A stretch of DNA of 64,000 nucleotides from Paracoccus aeridis (GCF_004923205.2 NZ_SELD02000018.1:186001-250000); one strand, 5' to 3'. Numbered from the stretch's first letter, positions 29,538 through 38,290 are shown. The notes: generated by a model from the letters alone, not told the origin. Numbers and translations: made by a program.

Positions 29538-30587
29538 ATGTCCCTCGCCCCCGCCTCCGGCCCCGCATCCGCCACCGCCTTCACCCCCCGCGTCTTTTCC
29601 GGCATCCAGCCGTCGGGCGGGCTAACGCTGGGCAACTATCTCGGCGCGCTGAAGCGCTTTGCCGGTTATCAGGGCGGGGGGGCCGAGACGATCTATTGCC
29701 TTGTCGATCTGCACGCGCTGACCGTCTGGCAAGATCCCGAACGCCTGCGCCAGCAGACCCGCGAGGCGGCGGCGGCCTTCATGGCGGCGGGCATCGATCC
29801 CGCCCGCTCGATCCTCTTCAACCAGAGCGCGGTTCCCGCCCATGCCGAGCTGGCCTGGCTGCTGTCGTGCGTGGCGCGGGTCGGCTGGATGGACCGGATG
29901 ACCCAATTCAAGGACAAGGGCGGCAGGGATCGCGAGCGGGTCAGCCTTGGTCTTTATGCCTATCCGGCGCTGATGGCGGCGGACATCCTCGCCTATCGCG
30001 CCACTGCCGTGCCCGTCGGCGAGGACCAGAAGCAGCACCTGGAACTGACCCGCGACATCGCGGCCAAGTTCAACCACGACTACGGCGTGGATTTCTTTCC
30101 GCTGACCGAGCCGGTGATCGAGGGCGCGGCGACCCGCGTGATGTCGCTGCGCGACGGGACGAAGAAGATGTCGAAGTCCGACCCTTCGGACGCGAGCCGG
30201 ATCAACCTGTCCGACGACGCCGACACCATCGCCCAGAAGATCCGCAAGGCCCGCACCGACGCCGAGCCGCTTCCCGGCTCGATGGAGGGGCTGAAGGACC
30301 GGCCCGAGGCGCGGAACCTCGTCAACATCTTCGCGGCGCTGACGGATGAAAGCCCCGACGCGATCTGCGCCCGGTTCGAGGGCCAGGGCTTCGGCGCCTT
30401 CAAGCCGGCGCTCGCGGACGCGGCGGTTGCGCACCTTGCGCCGATCACCGGCCGCATGAACGACCTGATGCGCGACCCGGCCGAACTGGACCGCATCCTG
30501 CGCGACGGCGCGGCCCGCGCGGACGTGATCTCGGCCCCCATCGTCGAGGAAACGCGGCGCATCATGGGGATGATCCCGAAGCGCTGA
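29538..30587 (+). CDS. trpS: Tryptophan-tRNA ligase
   Basis: This 349-residue class Ic synthetase charges tRNA-Trp. It has the HIGH-equivalent [14 protein letters not shown] near residue 22 and KMSKSDPSD near residue 210, with the family block [14 protein letters not shown] between them. It is divergent from the rhomboid-like gene, with a GGGCGC-GGTT-GCGCCC hairpin (29469-29484) in the gap. The ribosome site is weak. It converges on the CNNM gene. Confidence 0.96.
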   Translation: MSLAPASGPASATAFTPRVFSGIQPSGGLTLGNYLGALKRFAGYQGGGAETIYCLVDLHALTVWQDPERLRQQTREAAAAFMAAGIDPARSILFNQSAVPAHAELAWLLSCVARVGWMDRMTQFKDKGGRDRERVSLGLYAYPALMAADILAYRATAVPVGEDQKQHLELTRDIAAKFNHDYGVDFFPLTEPVIEGAATRVMSLRDGTKKMSKSDPSDASRINLSDDADTIAQKIRKARTDAEPLPGSMEGLKDRPEARNLVNIFAALTDESPDAICARFEGQGFGAFKPALADAAVAHLAPITGRMNDLMRDPAELDRILRDGAARADVISAPIVEETRRIMGMIPKR

Positions 30588-30609
30588 AGGGGGGCGCGCC
30601 CCAAGGGGC

Positions 30610-30669
30610 GCCCGCTCAGGCTCGGCCCGCTCGGACTGCGCCCGTTCAGAGCGCGCCCGCTCAGACCGC
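30610..30669. repeat. Four 15-bp tandem repeats over the end of the CNNM gene
   Basis: Units 30610-30624, 30625-30639, 30640-30654 and 30655-30669 share the pattern GCCCG(C/T)TC(A/G)GRNYNC. The last unit contains the stop codon and final codons of the CNNM-type gene, and three of the units carry a TGA on the minus strand, so the array looks like repeated copies of the gene's own 3' end. It fills most of the 73-bp gap to trpS. Confidence 0.75.
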
Positions 30670-31938
30670 CGCGGCGGCGGCGGGCGCGGTCACGATCAGG
30701 CGGTCGATCCGCATCGCGTCCATGTCGGCGATCTCGACCACCCAGCCGTCATGGCTGAACACGTCGCCCGTGCGCGGGATGCGGTTGATGAGCGTCAGCA
30801 CCATGCCGGCAACGGTGCTGAAGTCGCCCTCGGGCACCGGGAAGCCGGTCTCGTTGGCAAACTCGTCGGCGCTTTCGCTGCCCGCGACCAGCCATGACCC
30901 GTCAGCCCGGCGGACGATGTCGGGTTCGTCCCCGTGCGGGTCGACGAAGTCGCCGGTGATCGCCTCCAGCAGGTCCATCGCGGTGATGATGCCCTGGAAA
31001 TGCCCGTATTCGTCGTAGACCAGCAGCATGCGCGACGGCGTCGCGCGCAGCACCTCGATCACCGACAGCGCGTCGGCGGCGTCGAGGACGGTCGGCGCCT
31101 CGCGGATCAGCGCGCGCACGTCGGGCGTCTCGACCCCGATCAGGTCGCGCAGGGCGACGACGCCCAGGATCTCGTCCGAACTGCCGTCCGACACCGGCAT
31201 GCGCGAGAACCTGGCCGAGCGCGCCTTTGCGACCACCGTCTCGGGCGGGTCGCTTACGTCGATCATGTCGACATCGCGGCGCGGGGTCATCATGGCACGC
31301 GCGGTGCGGTCGGCCACGCGCATCACGCCCGCGATCATGCCGCGCTCGCCTTCCATCAGGACGCCGGCCTGCGTCGCCTCGGCGATGGTCATGCGGACTT
31401 CCTCGTCCGTGATGGCCCGGTCCGAGGAGCTGCGGATGCCCAGAAGCCGCAGCAGCCCGCGACCCGTCACGTCGAGGAACCAGACCAGCGGCGCCGCGAT
31501 CCGCGCCAGCATCCGCATCCCCGGCGCCACGCGCGAGGCGATCGATTCCGGGTTCGACATGGCGATCTGCTTGGGCACCAGCTCGCCCACGATCACCGAC
31601 AGCGCGGTGATGGCGGCGACGACCAGGAACACGCCCAGGGGCTGCGCCAGCGACGCGGGAACGCCGGCCTGCAACAGGGCGCTGCCCGCGCGCGCGCCGA
31701 GCGTGGCGCCCGACACGGCACCCGTGAGAACGCCCACCAGCGTGATGCCCACCTGCACGGCGGACAGGAACTTGCCCGGCTCGGACAGCAGATCGCTTGC
31801 CACCTGCGCGCCGCGGTTGCCCTTTTCGGCCATGCTCTGCAGCCGCGCGGGACGGGACGACACGACGGCGAGCTCGGACATGGCCAGCAGGCCGTTGATG
31901 ACGGTCAGGACCAGGACGAAAAGAATTTCGAGGATCAT
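30661..31938 (-). CDS. CNNM/HlyC-CorC family membrane protein
   Basis: This 425-residue protein has an N-terminal DUF21/CNNM domain with about four membrane segments (starting MILEILFVLVLTVINGLLAM), a CBS pair (MMTPRRDVDMIDV, FSRMPVSDGSSDEILGVV) and a C-terminal CorC/HlyC domain (FPVPEGDFSTVAGMVL). Family members are linked to magnesium or cobalt export and metal homeostasis; older hemolysin names are misleading. The start at 31938 lies four bases after the Fe-S carrier gene stop. No strong ribosome site is visible, so coupling is likely. Confidence 0.88.
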   Translation of the reverse strand: MILEILFVLVLTVINGLLAMSELAVVSSRPARLQSMAEKGNRGAQVASDLLSEPGKFLSAVQVGITLVGVLTGAVSGATLGARAGSALLQAGVPASLAQPLGVFLVVAAITALSVIVGELVPKQIAMSNPESIASRVAPGMRMLARIAAPLVWFLDVTGRGLLRLLGIRSSSDRAITDEEVRMTIAEATQAGVLMEGERGMIAGVMRVADRTARAMMTPRRDVDMIDVSDPPETVVAKARSARFSRMPVSDGSSDEILGVVALRDLIGVETPDVRALIREAPTVLDAADALSVIEVLRATPSRMLLVYDEYGHFQGIITAMDLLEAITGDFVDPHGDEPDIVRRADGSWLVAGSESADEFANETGFPVPEGDFSTVAGMVLTLINRIPRTGDVFSHDGWVVEIADMDAMRIDRLIVTAPAAAAAV

Positions 31939-31942
31939 CGGG

Positions 31943-32278
31943 TCAGATCGAGAACGAGGTGCCGCAGCCGCAGGACGAGCTCGCATTGGGGTTTTCGATC
32001 ACGAATCGCGCGCCGATCAGCTCGTCCGACCAGTCGATGACCGCGCCGCTGAGGAAGGGCAGCGACACCGGATCGACCAGCACGCGCTGGCCGTGATTGG
32101 GGCCCTCGCCCTCGATCACGAGGTCGTCGGCGGCCGCATCGTCCAGCCGGATGTTGTACTGGAAGCCCGAGCAGCCCCCGCCCTCGACCGCGACGCGGAG
32201 CGCCTGGCCCCCGGAACCGGCGTTGATCTCGGCCAGCCGCGCGAAGGCGCGGGGGGTGACCGTGGGAGGCAGGTTCAT
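31943..32278 (-). CDS. A-type iron-sulfur carrier (HesB/IscA/ErpA family)
   Basis: This 111-residue protein has the three conserved cysteines C36 (GGGCSGFQY), C103 and C105 (SSCGCGTSF) that bind an Fe-S cluster for delivery to apoproteins. The spacing and ending fit ErpA/IscA, but I cannot tell which subgroup from sequence alone. It starts at the ATG at 32278, immediately divergent from dgt (120 bp), and is followed by the CNNM gene. No isc or suf genes lie nearby. Confidence 0.9.
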   Translation of the reverse strand: MNLPPTVTPRAFARLAEINAGSGGQALRVAVEGGGCSGFQYNIRLDDAAADDLVIEGEGPNHGQRVLVDPVSLPFLSGAVIDWSDELIGARFVIENPNASSSCGCGTSFSI

Positions 32279-32398
32279 GGGTCGTTCCCGTTTCGATGGT
32301 GCAACCGGGAATATAGGCTCGGTCCCGTCGCCTCGCAAGGAAACCGCGCGACCGCGCTTGTCCGGCAGGACCGACGCGATGGCCCCGAAGGAGTCCGC

Positions 32399-33592
32399 AT
32401 GACCGCCCCCTACGCCTGCCAGCCGGCCGACAGCCGCGGGCGGCTGCACCACGAGGAACTGTCCACGTTCCGCAGCCCGTGGCAGCGCGACCGCGACCGG
32501 ATCATCCATTCGAGCGCGTTCCGCCGGCTCAAGCACAAGACGCAGGTCTTCGTCGAACAGGATGGCGAGGACTACCGCGGCGACTACTACCGCACCAGGC
32601 TGACCCACACCGTCGAGGTGGCGCAGGTCGCCCGCACGATCGCGGGCGCGCTGGCGCTGAACACGGACCTGGCGGAAGCCGTGGCGCTGGCCCACGACCT
32701 GGGCCACCCGCCCTTCGGCCATACCGGCGAGGATGCGCTGGCCGCGCTGATGGCGCCGTGGGGCGGGTTCGACCACAACGCGCAGGCGCTGCGGATCGTG
32801 ACGCGGCTGGAACGGCACTACGCCGGGTTCGACGGCCTCAATCTGACATGGGAAACGCTGGAAGGGATCGCCAAGCACAACGGCCCGGTCGTCGGCGCAG
32901 GCCCGGCGGGAGGCCCGGCGGGAGGCGCGGCGGAAGGCCCCCTGCCCTATGCGCTGGTCGAGGTGAACCACGACTGGGACCTCGCCCTGCACACCCATGC
33001 CAGCGCCGAGGCGCAGGTCGCCGCCGTCGCCGACGACGTGGCCTACAACCACCACGACCTGCACGACGGCCTTCGCGCCGGGCTGTTCACCGAGGACGAC
33101 CTGGCCGAGCTGCCGCTGATCGGCCCGGCCTTCGCCGAGGTCGACCGGCTCCACCCCGACCTCGCCCCGATGCGCCGCAGGCACGAGGCGCTGCGCCGCG
33201 TCTTCGGCGAGATGGTCGAGGACGTGATCGCCGTCGCGCAGAACCGCCTTGCCGCGCTGCAACCCGCCCATGCCGACGACATCCGCCGCATGGACGGGCC
33301 GGTGATCCGGTTCTCGAAGCCGCTTTACCAGAGCCTCAAGTCGATCAAGGCGTTCCTGTTCACCCGCATGTACCGCGCCCCGTCGGTGATGGAGGAACGG
33401 GCCCGCGTCACCGCGATCCTGCAGCAGCTGTTCCCCTTGCTGATGAACGATCCGAGGCTGCTGCCGGCAGACTGGCAGGCCGAGGCAGCCGCCGCGCGCG
33501 ACGACGTCACCCGTGCCCGGCTGGTGCTGGACTACGTCGCGGGCATGACGGACCGCTTCGCGATTTCGGAATGGGAGCGGCTGACGCGCTGA
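32399..33592 (+). CDS. dgt: dGTPase (deoxyguanosinetriphosphate triphosphohydrolase-like)
   Basis: This 397-residue HD-domain enzyme hydrolyses dGTP or other dNTPs to the nucleoside and triphosphate. It has RLKHKTQVF, TRLTHTVEVAQVAR (first HD His), the AHDLGHPPFGHTGE core and the later VADDVAYNHHD metal-binding block. AAGGAG lies six bases before the ATG at 32399. A small GPAG-repeat insertion (about residues 168-180) sits between HD-domain helices and is encoded by 12-bp tandem repeats. It converges on the sulfotransferase-like gene. Confidence 0.93.
   Translation: MTAPYACQPADSRGRLHHEELSTFRSPWQRDRDRIIHSSAFRRLKHKTQVFVEQDGEDYRGDYYRTRLTHTVEVAQVARTIAGALALNTDLAEAVALAHDLGHPPFGHTGEDALAALMAPWGGFDHNAQALRIVTRLERHYAGFDGLNLTWETLEGIAKHNGPVVGAGPAGGPAGGAAEGPLPYALVEVNHDWDLALHTHASAEAQVAAVADDVAYNHHDLHDGLRAGLFTEDDLAELPLIGPAFAEVDRLHPDLAPMRRRHEALRRVFGEMVEDVIAVAQNRLAALQPAHADDIRRMDGPVIRFSKPLYQSLKSIKAFLFTRMYRAPSVMEERARVTAILQQLFPLLMNDPRLLPADWQAEAAAARDDVTRARLVLDYVAGMTDRFAISEWERLTR
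32901..32936 (+). repeat. Three 12-bp tandem repeats inside dgt
   Basis: GCCCGGCGGGAG occurs twice (32901-32912 and 32913-32924), followed by a variant GCGCGGCGGAAG (32925-32936). Being in frame, they add Gly/Pro/Ala residues to a surface loop of the dGTPase and are a likely length-variable site between strains. Confidence 0.75.
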
Positions 33593-33593
33593 A

Positions 33594-33619
33594 CCCTAGA
33601 GCGCCGCCCTAGAGCGCCG
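33594..33619. repeat. Tandem 13-bp duplication over a stop codon
   Basis: CCCTAGAGCGCCG occurs twice in direct succession (33594-33606 and 33607-33619). The second copy contains the stop codon and last codons of the sulfotransferase-like gene. The first copy lies in the short gap before the convergent dgt stop. Confidence 0.8.
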
Positions 33620-34568
33620 CCTTCACGGCGTCCCAGACCTCCGGCCCGATCGCGTCGCGGGGCGGGCGGCCGGCGAAGCCCTGCAGATGGGGAATGCGGA
33701 ACCCGGGGCTCGAGGGCTGGACGCGCGTCTCGAAATAACGGTTCGCGGGCTCGAACCGCTTCTGCAGCCGCGCGATCTCGTCCGGTGTGAAGATGGTTCC
33801 GCCGCGGAGGGCGGGGAACTGCTGCGCCAGCACCTGCGCCACCTGCTCGATCAGGGCTGCTGGCGCGACGGCGGGGGCAGAGATCGTGTTGGCGATCCAC
33901 ACCTCCACCGCGGCGCGGCTTTCGTTCTGGCGCTGGACGGGGGTCGCGGGCGGCTCACCCTCCAGTCCGAGCTGGCGCAGGAAATGGCCCAGCAGGCCGC
34001 CATCCGCGCCGCACGCGTCCTGGTAGTTGCAGAAGGTCACGTCCCCGAGCGGCATCTGCGCGGCAAGGATGTCGGCCAGCAGATTGTAGCCCACCGCCAC
34101 CCCGGTGAACATGCCGGTGCCGATCGCCTCGTCGACCATCGCCCCGGGCCCGCCGGGATTCCGGACCTTGGACACCTCGGTATAGATCGACTGAAGGTAG
34201 GACAGCTGGTCGCGGATGTAGCAGATCAGCCGCACCGATTCGAACCCGTCGAACCAGGCGCGGATCGCCCGGAAGTCCGGCCGGTTTACCGTGGCGCGCG
34301 AGAACTCCTCGCTGCTGACGACGATCGTCCGGTCGCTGCCGACGTGGTCGGCGGCAAGCGCCTTCCAGACCGCAACCGGGTCGGGGCGCGACGCCAGCTC
34401 GTGCTTCAGCCCGACCCAGTGCGCGACCAGCAGGTGGTGCGCGGTCGATCCGAAATCGGGATAGACGAAGCCGCGTTCGCGAAGCCACGGCCGCGCCTCG
34501 GCCAGCTTGTGCTGCAGGAACGTGGTCCCGGTCTTGTGCGTGCCGATGTGGATGACGAGGCGGGCCAT
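33609..34568 (-). CDS. Sulfotransferase-like P-loop protein
   Basis: This 319-residue protein starts MARLVIHIGTHKTGTTFLQ, the 5'-PSB loop of PAPS-dependent sulfotransferases, and has IVVSSEEFS and LICYIRDQLSYLQSIY as the 3'-phosphate-binding PSB-like region. No membrane segment or signal peptide is seen. It follows an RgpF-like glycan gene on the same strand by 61 bp, so it probably sulfates or otherwise modifies a surface polysaccharide. The true acceptor is unknown. Confidence 0.78.
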   Translation of the reverse strand: MARLVIHIGTHKTGTTFLQHKLAEARPWLRERGFVYPDFGSTAHHLLVAHWVGLKHELASRPDPVAVWKALAADHVGSDRTIVVSSEEFSRATVNRPDFRAIRAWFDGFESVRLICYIRDQLSYLQSIYTEVSKVRNPGGPGAMVDEAIGTGMFTGVAVGYNLLADILAAQMPLGDVTFCNYQDACGADGGLLGHFLRQLGLEGEPPATPVQRQNESRAAVEVWIANTISAPAVAPAALIEQVAQVLAQQFPALRGGTIFTPDEIARLQKRFEPANRYFETRVQPSSPGFRIPHLQGFAGRPPRDAIGPEVWDAVKAAL

Positions 34569-34629
34569 CAGGCGGATCTTCTCGCGGGCAAACGAAGCGA
34601 ACGGGTTACTGGCAAACGGGTCGCGCCGA

Positions 34630-35910
34630 TCAGATATAGCCGCGCAGGAACGCCGCCCGCTTCCAGCCGATCAGCGTGTCGCCGCCGAACGGACGGTCCA
34701 TCAGCAGGGCGCGCAGCTCCTCGGCCTCGTGCGAGGGAAGCTGGTCGGTCAGCGTCCGCACGTCGGCCAAGTTGAACATGCCGCGGTAGAGCCCGTCGAG
34801 CTTGATGATCGGCAGCCCCATCGCCAGCATGATCGCTGCGTTCTGGTGGATCTGGCTGCCTTCCATGAACACCTCGGCCGCGTATGCTGCCGTCATGGAC
34901 CGGACGGCCTTGTTGTCGATCGTCTCTGGCCGGCTGACCCGACTGTGCAGGAAGCGGACGAAATCGTCGTAACTCGCGACGAACTCGCTTTCCGCAAGGC
35001 TGGCCTCGGCCATCTCCACACCGCTCTGGAACGGCTTGGGAGGGCCCATCTCGAAGCTGGCGGCAGGATTGAACGGAACCAAGAAGCGCGACGAAAGATA
35101 GTTCAGCGCCGCCTTTGGCGTTACCCGCTTCCAGTGTGTCCTGTTCGCCGAGCGGGCATTGCGCATCGCGAAATCCAGCAGCCCTTCATCGCGTTCCACC
35201 TGTTCCGCGAACCGGGTTGCGCTGTAGAGCGCCGCGAATTCCCGCGGTGTTGTCACCACCCGCTTCAGAGTCCGCGACAGCCGCATCTCTCCTTCCCGGA
35301 TCACGCGCGGGCGCACGTCCGACAACGTGTAGTCCTTCCAGTAGTCGCGCATCAGCTGCGACCGCAGGACGGAGCCGTCCATCGCGATGCAGAACGAGCC
35401 GAGGTGGTATTCGATCTCGTGGTTCTCGGTCGCGCCCAGGACTTCGGGCGATGGCGACATCATGTCATCCAGGAACGGGCGCATCCGCTCGGTCGTGAAG
35501 TAGACGCTGTCGTTGATCATCAGAAGGCGCGGGCAGGTCCGGTCCCAGCGGCGGTTGTAGATGTGCAGGAACCCGGTCTTGTAGCTGCCGAAGTCGCGGC
35601 CGTAGTTCGGGCGCTCGATGTAGCAGTCGACCATGCCCGCGACCGACCCGGGGTTGCGGAGCTTCAGCGTGTTCACCGCGACAACGTAGAACCCCGCGGC
35701 CCGCGCCTGCTCCAGCAGCCGCGTCACGTCCGGCCGCAGCAGGCCCTTTTCGTACAGCGCCAGCAGCATGATGGGACGGTCGTCGTACGGGGCCTCGTGA
35801 TGCACCACGGTGGGCTTCGACCGCGTCTTCGCCCATGCCACGAGCGACTGCGCCGACACGATCACCCGGCCGATGTTGAACAGGATGTAGAGGTAGATTC
35901 TGCCCAGCAT
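34630..35910 (-). CDS. RgpF-like rhamnan/polysaccharide synthesis protein
   Basis: This 426-residue protein has the RgpF family blocks PNYGRDFGSYKTGF, MINDSVYF and, toward the middle, GATENHEIEYHLGSFCIAM. The N-terminus is hydrophobic (LGRIYLYILFNIGRVIV) and may anchor it to the membrane. RgpF-like proteins act in synthesis of rhamnose-rich or other surface glycans, probably as glycosyltransferases. It has its own promoter candidate and a GGAAGGG ribosome site. The sulfotransferase-like gene follows. Only two glycan genes are present, so this is not a full biosynthesis locus. Confidence 0.78.
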   Translation of the reverse strand: MLGRIYLYILFNIGRVIVSAQSLVAWAKTRSKPTVVHHEAPYDDRPIMLLALYEKGLLRPDVTRLLEQARAAGFYVVAVNTLKLRNPGSVAGMVDCYIERPNYGRDFGSYKTGFLHIYNRRWDRTCPRLLMINDSVYFTTERMRPFLDDMMSPSPEVLGATENHEIEYHLGSFCIAMDGSVLRSQLMRDYWKDYTLSDVRPRVIREGEMRLSRTLKRVVTTPREFAALYSATRFAEQVERDEGLLDFAMRNARSANRTHWKRVTPKAALNYLSSRFLVPFNPAASFEMGPPKPFQSGVEMAEASLAESEFVASYDDFVRFLHSRVSRPETIDNKAVRSMTAAYAAEVFMEGSQIHQNAAIMLAMGLPIIKLDGLYRGMFNLADVRTLTDQLPSHEAEELRALLMDRPFGGDTLIGWKRAAFLRGYI

Positions 35911-35936
35911 GCGGGACCCTTCCGAAAAGCTGCGGG

Positions 35937-35965
35937 ACTATAGTCCTGCGCCCCGGCAGCGCCAA
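35937..35965 (-). promoter_or_regulatory. Promoter with palindromic -10 for the RgpF-like gene
   Basis: Read on the minus strand, TTGGCG (35965-35960) and TATAGT (35942-35937) are 17 bases apart, ending 26 bases before the ATG. The -10 hexamer lies inside a perfect 12-bp palindrome, GGACTATAGTCC (35935-35946), which could be an operator. It is the best sigma70-like match I saw in the window. Confidence 0.5.
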
Positions 35966-36088
35966 TGCGGTTTCCTGAGCTGCATCCCGGCAGCGCGGAA
36001 CCCCGTCGGCGGCTTCGCGCCGCCCGCCGTGCTGAACCAAGCGCCGGGCCGCGCGTTCAGGCAGGACATCACCAGAAGGAAGCGACAG

Positions 36089-36508
36089 ATGAGCATCAGG
36101 ACCGGTTCGGCCGAATGGCAAGGCGGCATCAAAGACGGCAAGGGCACGGTCTCGACCGAAAGCGGCGTGCTGGATTCCCCCTACGGCTTCAGCACCCGCT
36201 TTGGCGAGGAAAAGGGCACCAACCCCGAGGAACTGATCGGCGCCGCCCACGCCGCCTGCTTCAGCATGGCGCTGTCGGGCCAGCTGGAAAAGGCAGGGGT
36301 GAAGGACGCGCGGATCGAGACGAGCTCGGCCGTGACGATCGAGAAGCAGGGCGAGGGCTTCGCGATCACCAGGGTCCACCTGACGACGAAGGTGTCGGGC
36401 CAGGGCGACGAGGCCGCGATCCGGCAGGCGGCCGAGGCGGCGAAGACGGGCTGCCCGGTCAGCAAGGTGCTGAACGCGGACGTGACGATGGACCTGACGG
36501 TGGGGTGA
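36089..36508 (+). CDS. OsmC-family peroxiredoxin
   Basis: This 139-residue protein matches the OsmC/Ohr fold. It has the helix PEELIGAAHAACFSMAL with the peroxidatic Cys, and TGCPVSKVL with the second Cys. It reduces organic hydroperoxides using its Cys pair. The start at 36089 follows AAGGA; the longer frame upstream is not OsmC-like. An intrinsic terminator lies directly after the stop. It is divergent from the RgpF-like gene over 178 bp, which otherwise holds the palindromic promoter. Confidence 0.92.
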   Translation: MSIRTGSAEWQGGIKDGKGTVSTESGVLDSPYGFSTRFGEEKGTNPEELIGAAHAACFSMALSGQLEKAGVKDARIETSSAVTIEKQGEGFAITRVHLTTKVSGQGDEAAIRQAAEAAKTGCPVSKVLNADVTMDLTVG

Positions 36509-36514
36509 AATTGC

Positions 36515-36540
36515 GGCAGGCACGCTTTGTGCCTGCCTTT
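36515..36540 (+). terminator. Intrinsic terminator after the OsmC gene
   Basis: GGCAGGCAC (36515-36523), a five-base loop GCTTT and GTGCCTGCC (36529-36537) form a perfect 9-bp stem followed by TTT. It lies seven bases after the OsmC stop and could also serve the convergent prfC. Confidence 0.8.
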
Positions 36541-36571
36541 CATTCCGCCTGTCGCCTACGCGTCTGCGGGC

Positions 36572-38170
36572 TTAAACCATCATCTCCTTCGTCGCCGTCA
36601 GCTTCAGCTCGGGCTGGTCGCGCTGCACGCGGTCGATGTCCCACTGCAGCCGCGTCAGATAGACCAGATCGCCGTCGTTGTCCGTCGCCATGTGCTGCTT
36701 GTTCGTGGCGGCGAACTTCTCGACCGCCTCCTTCGGGCCCGAGATCCAGCGGGCAGAGGTGAACTGCGACGGCTCGAACCGCACCGGCAGGCCGTATTCC
36801 TGCTCGATCCGGCTCGCCAGCACCTCGAACTGCAGCGCGCCGACGACGCCGACGATGAAGCCCGACCCGATCATCGGCTTGAAGACCTTGGCCGCGCCTT
36901 CCTCGGCGAACTGCATCAGCGCCTTCTCGAGATGCTTGGCCTTCATCGGATCGCCCGCGCGGACCGTCTGCAGAAGCTCAGGCGCGAACGAGGGGATGCC
37001 GGTGAAGCGCAGCATCTCGCCCTCGGTCAGCGCGTCGCCGATGCGAAGCTGGCCGTGGTTCGGGATGCCGATGATGTCGCCGGCCCATGCTTCCTCTGCC
37101 AGCTCGCGGTCTGACGCGAGGAACAGCACCGGGTTCGACACCGCCATCGGCTTCTTCGACCGCACGTGGGTCATCTTCATCCCGCGCTCGAAATGCCCCG
37201 ACGCCAGACGGACGAACGCCACCCGGTCGCGGTGCTTGGGGTCCATGTTGGCCTGCACCTTGAAGACGAAGCCGGTGACGTCCGCCTCGTCGGGGGAAAT
37301 CTGCCGTTCGGCCGCGGTCTGCGGCTGCGGCTGGGGGCCGTATTCGCCGATGCCGGTCATCAGCTCCTTCACGCCGAAGCTGTTGATGGCCGAGCCGAAC
37401 CAGATTGGGGTCATATGCCCTTCAAGGAACGACTTGCGGTCGAAGGCGGGCAGCAGCTCGCGCGCCATCTCGACCTCCTCGCGCAGCTTCGCCAGCTGCC
37501 CGGGCGGCACGTGCTCGGCCAGCTTCGGATCGTCGAGGCCCGAGATCTTGACCGACTCAGCCACCCGGTTGCGGTCGGCGCGGTCCATCAGCTCCAGCCG
37601 GTCGTGCAGCAGGTCGTAGGTGCCGAGGAAATCGCGGCCCATCCCGATAGGCCAGCTTGCCGGCGCCACGTCGATCGCCAGGTTCTCCTGGATCTCGTCG
37701 ATGATCTCGAACGTGTCGCGGCTTTCGCGGTCCATCTTGTTGCAGAAGGTCAGGATCGGCAGGTCGCGCAGGCGGCAGACCTCGAACAGCTTGCGGGTCT
37801 GGCTTTCGACGCCCTTCGCGCCGTCGATCACCATGATCGCGGCATCCACGGCGGTCAGCGTGCGATAGGTATCCTCGGAAAAGTCCGAGTGGCCGGGCGT
37901 GTCCACCAGATTGAAGCGGTACTGGCCAAAGTCGAACGACATGGCCGAGGCCGAGACGGAAATCCCGCGCTCCTGCTCCATCTTCATGAAGTCGGACCGC
38001 GTGCGCCGCGCCTCGCCCTTGGCGCGGACCTGCCCGGCCATCTGGATCGCGCCGCCGAACAGCAGGAACTTCTCGGTCAGCGTGGTCTTGCCGGCGTCGG
38101 GGTGCGAGATGATCGCGAAGGTCCGGCGACGGGCGATCTCGGGCGGCAGCTGGGGGCGATTGTCTAGCAT
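36572..38170 (-). CDS. prfC: Peptide chain release factor 3
   Basis: This 532-residue translational GTPase recycles RF1 and RF2. It has G1 SHPDAGKTTLTEK, a switch region RGISVSASAMSF, G3 DTPGHSDFSEDTYR and G4 NKMDR. Length and C-terminal blocks (VGVVGALQFEVLASR) are typical for RF3 rather than EF-G. It begins downstream of nadK on the same strand, across a GC-rich repeat-bearing gap. Confidence 0.96.
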   Translation of the reverse strand: MLDNRPQLPPEIARRRTFAIISHPDAGKTTLTEKFLLFGGAIQMAGQVRAKGEARRTRSDFMKMEQERGISVSASAMSFDFGQYRFNLVDTPGHSDFSEDTYRTLTAVDAAIMVIDGAKGVESQTRKLFEVCRLRDLPILTFCNKMDRESRDTFEIIDEIQENLAIDVAPASWPIGMGRDFLGTYDLLHDRLELMDRADRNRVAESVKISGLDDPKLAEHVPPGQLAKLREEVEMARELLPAFDRKSFLEGHMTPIWFGSAINSFGVKELMTGIGEYGPQPQPQTAAERQISPDEADVTGFVFKVQANMDPKHRDRVAFVRLASGHFERGMKMTHVRSKKPMAVSNPVLFLASDRELAEEAWAGDIIGIPNHGQLRIGDALTEGEMLRFTGIPSFAPELLQTVRAGDPMKAKHLEKALMQFAEEGAAKVFKPMIGSGFIVGVVGALQFEVLASRIEQEYGLPVRFEPSQFTSARWISGPKEAVEKFAATNKQHMATDNDGDLVYLTRLQWDIDRVQRDQPELKLTATKEMMV

Positions 38171-38220
38171 GGGCGGCGTTTACCGCGCACGCACCAGCCT
38201 CGCAACCAAGCCTCGATCTT

Positions 38221-38290
38221 CTGTCCCCAAATATCCCGGGGGAGCCCCAGGGGGGCGGGGGCGGAGCCCCAGGGGGGGCGGAGCCCCCCA
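38221..38290. repeat. GC-rich intergenic repeat element between nadK and prfC
   Basis: The gap holds CCCCAAATATCCCGGGGG followed by three copies of GGAGCCCC (38241-38248, 38263-38270 and 38280-38287) embedded in G-runs. The pattern resembles short dispersed intergenic elements that I recall from Rhodobacteraceae genomes, but only one copy lies in this window. It may also act as a structured spacer or weak terminator downstream of nadK. Confidence 0.5.
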
